From: Pseudomonas sp. A-RE-19
Lineage (GTDB): Bacteria > Pseudomonadota > Gammaproteobacteria > Pseudomonadales > Pseudomonadaceae
Reading direction: 5' to 3'
DNA: 64,000 nt
NCBI RefSeq assembly: GCF_019956555.1
Contig: NZ_JAHBDQ010000014.1
Span: 58,785 to 122,784, forward strand
Part shown: piece by piece, positions 58,303-64,000 of the stretch
Layout: the number at the start of each line of letters is the position of its first letter
How positions within the stretch are numbered: the stretch's first letter is position 1
Position numbers and translations under genes: made by a program
Notes under the pieces: generated by a model
Told to the model about the DNA's origin: nothing
Database searches by the model: none
The model's input: only the letters and a program-made list of their open reading frames with translations

Positions 58303-58463
58303 TGCGCACGCTCAAGCAGACACCTGAACCGCTTAAGTTCGCACAACCGAGGGTTGTCAGGCGCCAGTAGCGAGGTTCAAACTGCGGCCTTTGTCGCCGG
58401 CACTGTAGCGGCGTCTTTCTACTTATAAGCAAGTCTTTGCGCATCGCGCACTTTGACCATTAA

Positions 58464-59969
<1,506 letters not shown>

Positions 59970-59980
59970 AACTGAAGATC

Positions 59981-60014
59981 CTGAATGGCGTCATCTGCGG
60001 ATGACGCCATTCAG
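59981..60014 (+). terminator. 14-bp perfect hairpin between pepA and holC
   Basis: CTGAATGGCGTCAT pairs exactly with ATGACGCCATTCAG around CTGCGG. No U-run follows, and the holC ribosome-binding site comes 6 bases later, so it may attenuate or process the message rather than end it. Confidence 0.55.
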
Positions 60015-60029
60015 ATATCAGGAACCGCA

Positions 60030-60458
60030 ATGACCAAAGTCGACTTCTATATCCTGCCCAGCGCCGATCCTTCGGCACGGCTGGATTTCGCCTGCAAGCT
60101 CACCGAAAAAGCCTGGCGCATGGGCCACCACATCTACCTGCATTGCAGCGATGCCGCCCAGCGTGATGACCTCGATGCGCGCTTGTGGGCCTTCAAGGGC
60201 GAAAGCTTCGTGCCCCACGGTCCCGCCGAAAGCGAGCCGGAGGGTTTGATTGTCCTGGGCCTTGGCGATGACTGTGGCCAACATCAGGATCTGCTGGTCA
60301 ATCTCGCTCTGAAAGTCCCGGTATTTGCCAAACAATTCGCCCGCGTGGCGGAAGTGGTGGTGGAAGATCCGACGATTCGTTCGGCTGCGCGGGAGAGTTT
60401 CCGTTTCTACCGCGAACAGGGCTATCCTCTGCAAGATCACCGTTTACAGCGACTCTGA
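60030..60458 (+). CDS. holC: DNA polymerase III subunit chi
   Basis: A 142-residue clamp-loader accessory protein that contacts SSB. TKVDFYILPSADPSARLDFA at the start and ARLWAFKGESFVPHG near 55 fit HolC. AGGAA lies 5 bases before the ATG at 60030; the longer frame from 59985 covers the hairpin. Confidence 0.92.
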   Translation: MTKVDFYILPSADPSARLDFACKLTEKAWRMGHHIYLHCSDAAQRDDLDARLWAFKGESFVPHGPAESEPEGLIVLGLGDDCGQHQDLLVNLALKVPVFAKQFARVAEVVVEDPTIRSAARESFRFYREQGYPLQDHRLQRL

Positions 60459-60466
60459 GCATTCCG

Positions 60467-60850
60467 ATGGACACTCCAAAACCGCCGCAAAAGTCCGCGC
60501 ATCTGCTGGATGACCTCGAGTCGATCCGCCAATTGCTCGGCGATGACAACCTGCAACCGCCCTTGCTGACCGACACGGTCATTGAAAGCGATCAGGAACA
60601 GATTCCCATGCTGTTCGATACCGTCGGCAATGCGCCCCAGGTCGAACCGCCGCCCCCTGCCCCTGCTGCCCAACCGGCTCCCGCCGCCAGCAAAGGCCCC
60701 GACGCGCTGCTGCACCTGGATAGCGAACTGCGCGCCGCCGCGCAATTGATCATGCAAGACGTGATCGACGACTTCGCCCCGCACATTGAAACCGAGATCA
60801 AACGCCGGCTGGATGCGCGGATGGAACGGTTGCTCAGCCAGTACGAATAA
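60467..60850 (+). CDS. Hypothetical protein between holC and valS
   Basis: A 127-residue protein: an N-terminal helix (SAHLLDDLESIRQLLGDDNL), a proline/alanine-rich linker (QVEPPPPAPAAQPAPAASKG) and a C-terminal amphipathic helical part (ELRAAAQLIMQDVIDDFAPH). Relatives lie in the same place in other pseudomonads. A link to the polymerase clamp loader is suggested only by position, 8 bases after holC. Confidence 0.8.
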   Translation: MDTPKPPQKSAHLLDDLESIRQLLGDDNLQPPLLTDTVIESDQEQIPMLFDTVGNAPQVEPPPPAPAAQPAPAASKGPDALLHLDSELRAAAQLIMQDVIDDFAPHIETEIKRRLDARMERLLSQYE

Positions 60851-60867
60851 ACACCCACCATTGCAAT

Positions 60868-60957
60868 GCAGGAGCTGCCGCAGGCTGCGATCTTTTGACT
60901 TTGATCTTCAGTGTTCTTGAAGACGTCAAAAGATCGCAGCCTTCGGCAGCTCCTACA
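60868..60957. repeat. REP pair (family C), inverted
   Basis: CAGGAGCTGCCGCAGGCTGC faces GATCGCAGCCTTCGGCAGCT; arms of about 32 bases with a few differences. It lies before valS. Confidence 0.83.
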
Positions 60958-61073
60958 GGGTAATTCGCGCTGTTATTGATCTGCGCCCGGTCCACACCTG
61001 CTCGCCCTACGCCCCACGCCCCGCTATACTTCCCGGCTTTTCCTGAATAAATGCCAATAGGGTCCCGCCGCGC

Positions 61074-63920
61074 ATGGATAAGACCTACCAGCCGCACGCC
61101 ATTGAAACTTCCTGGTACAACACCTGGGAGTCTGAGAATTACTTCGCCCCGCAAGGCGCGGGCGAGTCCTACACCATCATGATCCCGCCGCCGAACGTCA
61201 CCGGCAGCCTGCACATGGGTCACGGCTTCAACAACGCGATCATGGACGCTCTGATCCGTTTCCGTCGCATGCAGGGTCGCAACACCCTGTGGCAGCCGGG
61301 CACCGACCACGCCGGTATCGCCACGCAAATGCTGGTGGAGCGTCAGCTCGAAGCCCAGGGCCAGAATCGCCACGATCTGGGCCGCGAGAAATTCCTCGAG
61401 AAAGTCTGGGAATGGAAGGATCAGTCCGGCGGCAACATCAGCCGTCAGATCCGCCGCCTCGGCTCGTCCGTGGACTGGAGCCGTGAGCGCTTCACCATGG
61501 ACGACGGCCTCTCGGAAGCGGTGAAAGAAGCCTTCGTGCGCCTGCACGAAGACGGTCTGATCTACCGCGGCAAGCGTCTGGTCAACTGGGACACCAAGCT
61601 GCACACGGCGATTTCCGACCTCGAAGTGGAAAACCACGACGAGAAAGGTTTCCTGTGGAACCTGAAGTACCCGCTGGCCGATGGCGCCAAAACCGCTGAA
61701 GGCAAGGATTACCTGATCGTCGCGACCACGCGTCCGGAAACCATGCTCGGCGACGCCGCCGTGGCGGTTAACCCGAACGATGAACGCTACAAAGCCCTGA
61801 TCGGCAAATTTGTCGAGCTGCCACTGGTTGGCCGCCGCATCCCGATCATCGCCGACGATTACTGCGACCCTGAATTCGGCACCGGCTGCGTGAAAATCAC
61901 CCCGGCCCACGATTTCAACGACTACGAAGTCGGCAAGCGCCACAACCTGCCGCTGCTGAACATCTTCGACAAGAACGCCCACGTGCTGCCGGCCTGTCAG
62001 GTGTTCAACCTCGACGGCACGCTTAACGAAAGCATCGACGGCAAGATCCCGGCCGAATACGCCGGCCTCGACCGCTTCGAAGCCCGCAAGCAGATCGTGG
62101 CAGCGTTCGAAGCCGCCGGCCTGCTGGTCAGCGTCGACGATCACGCCCTGAAAGTGCCGAAAGGCGACCGCTCCGGCACCATCATCGAGCCGTGGCTGAC
62201 CGACCAGTGGTACGTCTCCACCAAGCCATTGGCCGAGCCGGCCATCGCGGCGGTTGAAGATGGCCGCATTCAGTTCGTGCCCAAGCAATACGAAAACATG
62301 TACTTCTCGTGGATGCGCGACATCCAGGATTGGTGCATCAGCCGTCAGCTGTGGTGGGGCCACCGGATTCCGGCCTGGTACGACGAGTCGGGCAAGGTCT
62401 ATGTAGGACGCGACGAAGCCGAAGTACGGGCCAAGCACAACCTCGGCCCGGACGTTGCGCTGCAACAGGACAATGACGTGCTGGATACCTGGTTCAGTTC
62501 CGGTCTGTGGACTTTCTCCACGCTCGGCTGGCCGGAGCAGACCGAGTTCCTGAAGAAATTCCACTCCACCGATGTGCTGGTGACCGGCTTCGACATCATT
62601 TTCTTCTGGGTTGCCCGGATGATCATGCTCACCATGCACCTGGTGAAAAACGAAGACGGCACGCCGCAGGTGCCGTTCAAGACCGTTTATGTGCACGGTC
62701 TGGTACGTGATGGCCAGGGCCAGAAGATGTCCAAGTCCAAGGGCAACGTCCTGGACCCGCTGGACATCATCGACGGCATCGAGCTGGAAGAGCTGGTGCA
62801 GAAACGCACCACCGGCATGATGCAGCCGAAACTGGCGAAGAAGATCGAGAAGCAGACCCGCGACGAGTTCGCCGACGGCATCGCCAGTTATGGCACCGAT
62901 GCCCTGCGCTTCACGTTCTGCTCGCTGGCATCGACCGGTCGCGACATCAAGTTCGACATGGGCCGCGTCGAAGGCTATCGCAACTTCTGCAACAAGATCT
63001 GGAACGCGGCGCGCTACGTGCTGGACAAAGGCGAAGACTGCGGCCAGAACGGCGAAGCCTTCGAGTTGTCCCTGGCGGATCGCTGGATCATCTCGCAGTT
63101 GCAACGCACTGAAGCCGAAGTGACCCGTCAGCTCGATCAGTTCCGTTTCGACCTCGCCGCACAAGCCTTGTACGAGTTCATCTGGAACCAGTATTGCGAC
63201 TGGTACCTGGAACTGTCCAAGCCTGTGCTGTGGGACGAAAATGCCCCGGTCGAACGCCAGCGTGGCACCCGTCGTACTCTGGTGCGTGTATTGGAAGTCG
63301 CGTTGCGTCTGGCGCACCCGTTCATGCCGTTCATCACCGAAGAAATCTGGCAGCGCGTCGCGCCGCTGGCCGGTATCGAAGGCAAGACGATCATGCTGCA
63401 ACCCTGGCCAGTGGCCGTTGAAGCACGCATCGACCAGGGCGCCGAAGATGACATCGAATGGCTCAAGGGCCTGATGCTCGGCACGCGCAACATCCGTGGC
63501 GAAATGAACATCGGTCCGGGCAAGCCGCTGAACCTGTTCCTGAAAAACGTCAGCGCCGAAGACCAGCGTCGTCTCACCGAGAACGAAGCGCTGCTGAAGA
63601 AGCTGGCGCGTCTGGAATCGATCACCGTCCTGAAGGCCGGCGAAGAAGCACCGCTGTCCGCCACCGCTCTGGTCGGCGAGATGGAAGTGCTGGTACCGAT
63701 GGCCGGTCTGATCGACAAGGACGCCGAACTGGCTCGCCTGGACAAGGAAATCCTGCGTCTGCAGGGCGAAGTTCAGCGCGTGGGCGGCAAGCTGTCCAAT
63801 GCCGGCTTCGTCGACAAGGCCCCGGCCGAAGTCATCGAGAAGGAACGCGCCAAACTGGCCGAAGCTGAACAGGCTTTGGGCAAGCTGGCCGAGCAGCATG
63901 CGCGGATTGCCAGTTTGTAA
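61074..63920 (+). CDS. valS: Valyl-tRNA synthetase
   Basis: A 948-residue class I synthetase. HIGH motif in [17 protein letters not shown] near residue 41, KMSKS in [16 protein letters not shown] near 550, editing domain between, anticodon-binding domain and a C-terminal coiled coil ([20 protein letters not shown]). Full length. Confidence 0.98.
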   Translation: MDKTYQPHAIETSWYNTWESENYFAPQGAGESYTIMIPPPNVTGSLHMGHGFNNAIMDALIRFRRMQGRNTLWQPGTDHAGIATQMLVERQLEAQGQNRHDLGREKFLEKVWEWKDQSGGNISRQIRRLGSSVDWSRERFTMDDGLSEAVKEAFVRLHEDGLIYRGKRLVNWDTKLHTAISDLEVENHDEKGFLWNLKYPLADGAKTAEGKDYLIVATTRPETMLGDAAVAVNPNDERYKALIGKFVELPLVGRRIPIIADDYCDPEFGTGCVKITPAHDFNDYEVGKRHNLPLLNIFDKNAHVLPACQVFNLDGTLNESIDGKIPAEYAGLDRFEARKQIVAAFEAAGLLVSVDDHALKVPKGDRSGTIIEPWLTDQWYVSTKPLAEPAIAAVEDGRIQFVPKQYENMYFSWMRDIQDWCISRQLWWGHRIPAWYDESGKVYVGRDEAEVRAKHNLGPDVALQQDNDVLDTWFSSGLWTFSTLGWPEQTEFLKKFHSTDVLVTGFDIIFFWVARMIMLTMHLVKNEDGTPQVPFKTVYVHGLVRDGQGQKMSKSKGNVLDPLDIIDGIELEELVQKRTTGMMQPKLAKKIEKQTRDEFADGIASYGTDALRFTFCSLASTGRDIKFDMGRVEGYRNFCNKIWNAARYVLDKGEDCGQNGEAFELSLADRWIISQLQRTEAEVTRQLDQFRFDLAAQALYEFIWNQYCDWYLELSKPVLWDENAPVERQRGTRRTLVRVLEVALRLAHPFMPFITEEIWQRVAPLAGIEGKTIMLQPWPVAVEARIDQGAEDDIEWLKGLMLGTRNIRGEMNIGPGKPLNLFLKNVSAEDQRRLTENEALLKKLARLESITVLKAGEEAPLSATALVGEMEVLVPMAGLIDKDAELARLDKEILRLQGEVQRVGGKLSNAGFVDKAPAEVIEKERAKLAEAEQALGKLAEQHARIASL

Positions 63921-63936
63921 CGGGTAAATCGCAATG

Positions 63937-63966
63937 AAAGAGGGAGGCCAGATGGCCTCCCTTTTT
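63937..63966 (+). terminator. Terminator of valS
   Basis: GGGAGGCCA pairs with TGGCCTCCC followed by TTTTTC, 18 bases after the valS stop. Confidence 0.88.
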
Positions 63967-64000
63967 CATGCCCGCCCCTTCCCCCCAAACACCAAAAATC

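Noticed and set aside
61025..61030. TATACT as a valS -10 box
   Set aside because: No acceptable -35 box at 16-18 bases upstream.
60834..63899. 1021-residue open frame antisense to valS
   Set aside because: Same reason: valS is complete with HIGH and KMSKS motifs; the opposite frame has no ribosome-binding site or domain.

Overview
The window comes from a Pseudomonas chromosome, most likely the P. fluorescens group. The evidence is the high GC content, the gene order (recJ; thrC-hom-dsbC-xerD; rplS-trmD-rimM-rpsP; ffh; the nag operon; purL-mltF), Pseudomonas-restricted families (DUF3509, DUF6124), and at least sixteen copies of three or four typical pseudomonad REP sequence families between genes. 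Most of the window is ordinary core genome. No rRNA, tRNA, CRISPR array or intact insertion sequence was recognised.

Layout. 1-2951: the end of a polyamine-type ABC importer (two permeases) and an aminobutyraldehyde-type dehydrogenase. 3100-6670: an accessory, visibly AT-richer island with an RloA/RloB (AbiL-like) ATPase-Toprim pair, a BRO-N protein behind a highly structured leader, and a small unknown gene; strong palindromes lie at both ends. 6762-16650: opgD, an Old Yellow Enzyme, recJ, yaeQ, a CaiB/BaiF CoA-transferase, a solute-binding-like protein, DUF3509 and a BvgS-like sensor without a kinase. 16651-25216: thrC, hom, dsbC, xerD, the rpsP-rimM-trmD-rplS operon and ffh, all on the minus strand. 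25428-33843: a CcsA-like protein, a CorC/CNNM protein, an MHS transporter, purT, a VUT transporter, DUF1289, a gamma-carbonic anhydrase, two Nudix hydrolases and an L,D-transpeptidase.

34130-41692 is a complete N-acetylglucosamine unit: nagR, nagA, a SIS-type deaminase, a fused EIIA-HPr-EI protein and EIICB. GlcNAc enters through NagE and is phosphorylated by the NagF phosphorelay, deacetylated by NagA and deaminated by the SIS protein; two putative NagR operators lie upstream. 41880-43551 is a second small accessory patch (DUF6124, an unknown gene, an EF-hand protein) with duplicated upstream sequence. 43658-63920: a YqfO-like protein, purL, mltF, the lepA-lepB-rnc-era-recO-pdxJ cluster, lptFG, pepA, holC, a small hypothetical gene and valS.

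The most unusual points are: rloB is cut by one in-frame TAA and its conserved C-terminal 51 codons remain downstream; the BRO-N gene has a structured leader with a 16-bp perfect inverted repeat and a possible leader peptide overlapping its start; the BvgS-like sensor has lost its transmitter; NagE has a second EIIB domain without the phospho-cysteine; and the gene usually found between lepB and rnc (DUF4845) appears to be deleted. Gene-family calls rest on motifs read by eye; no database search was run.
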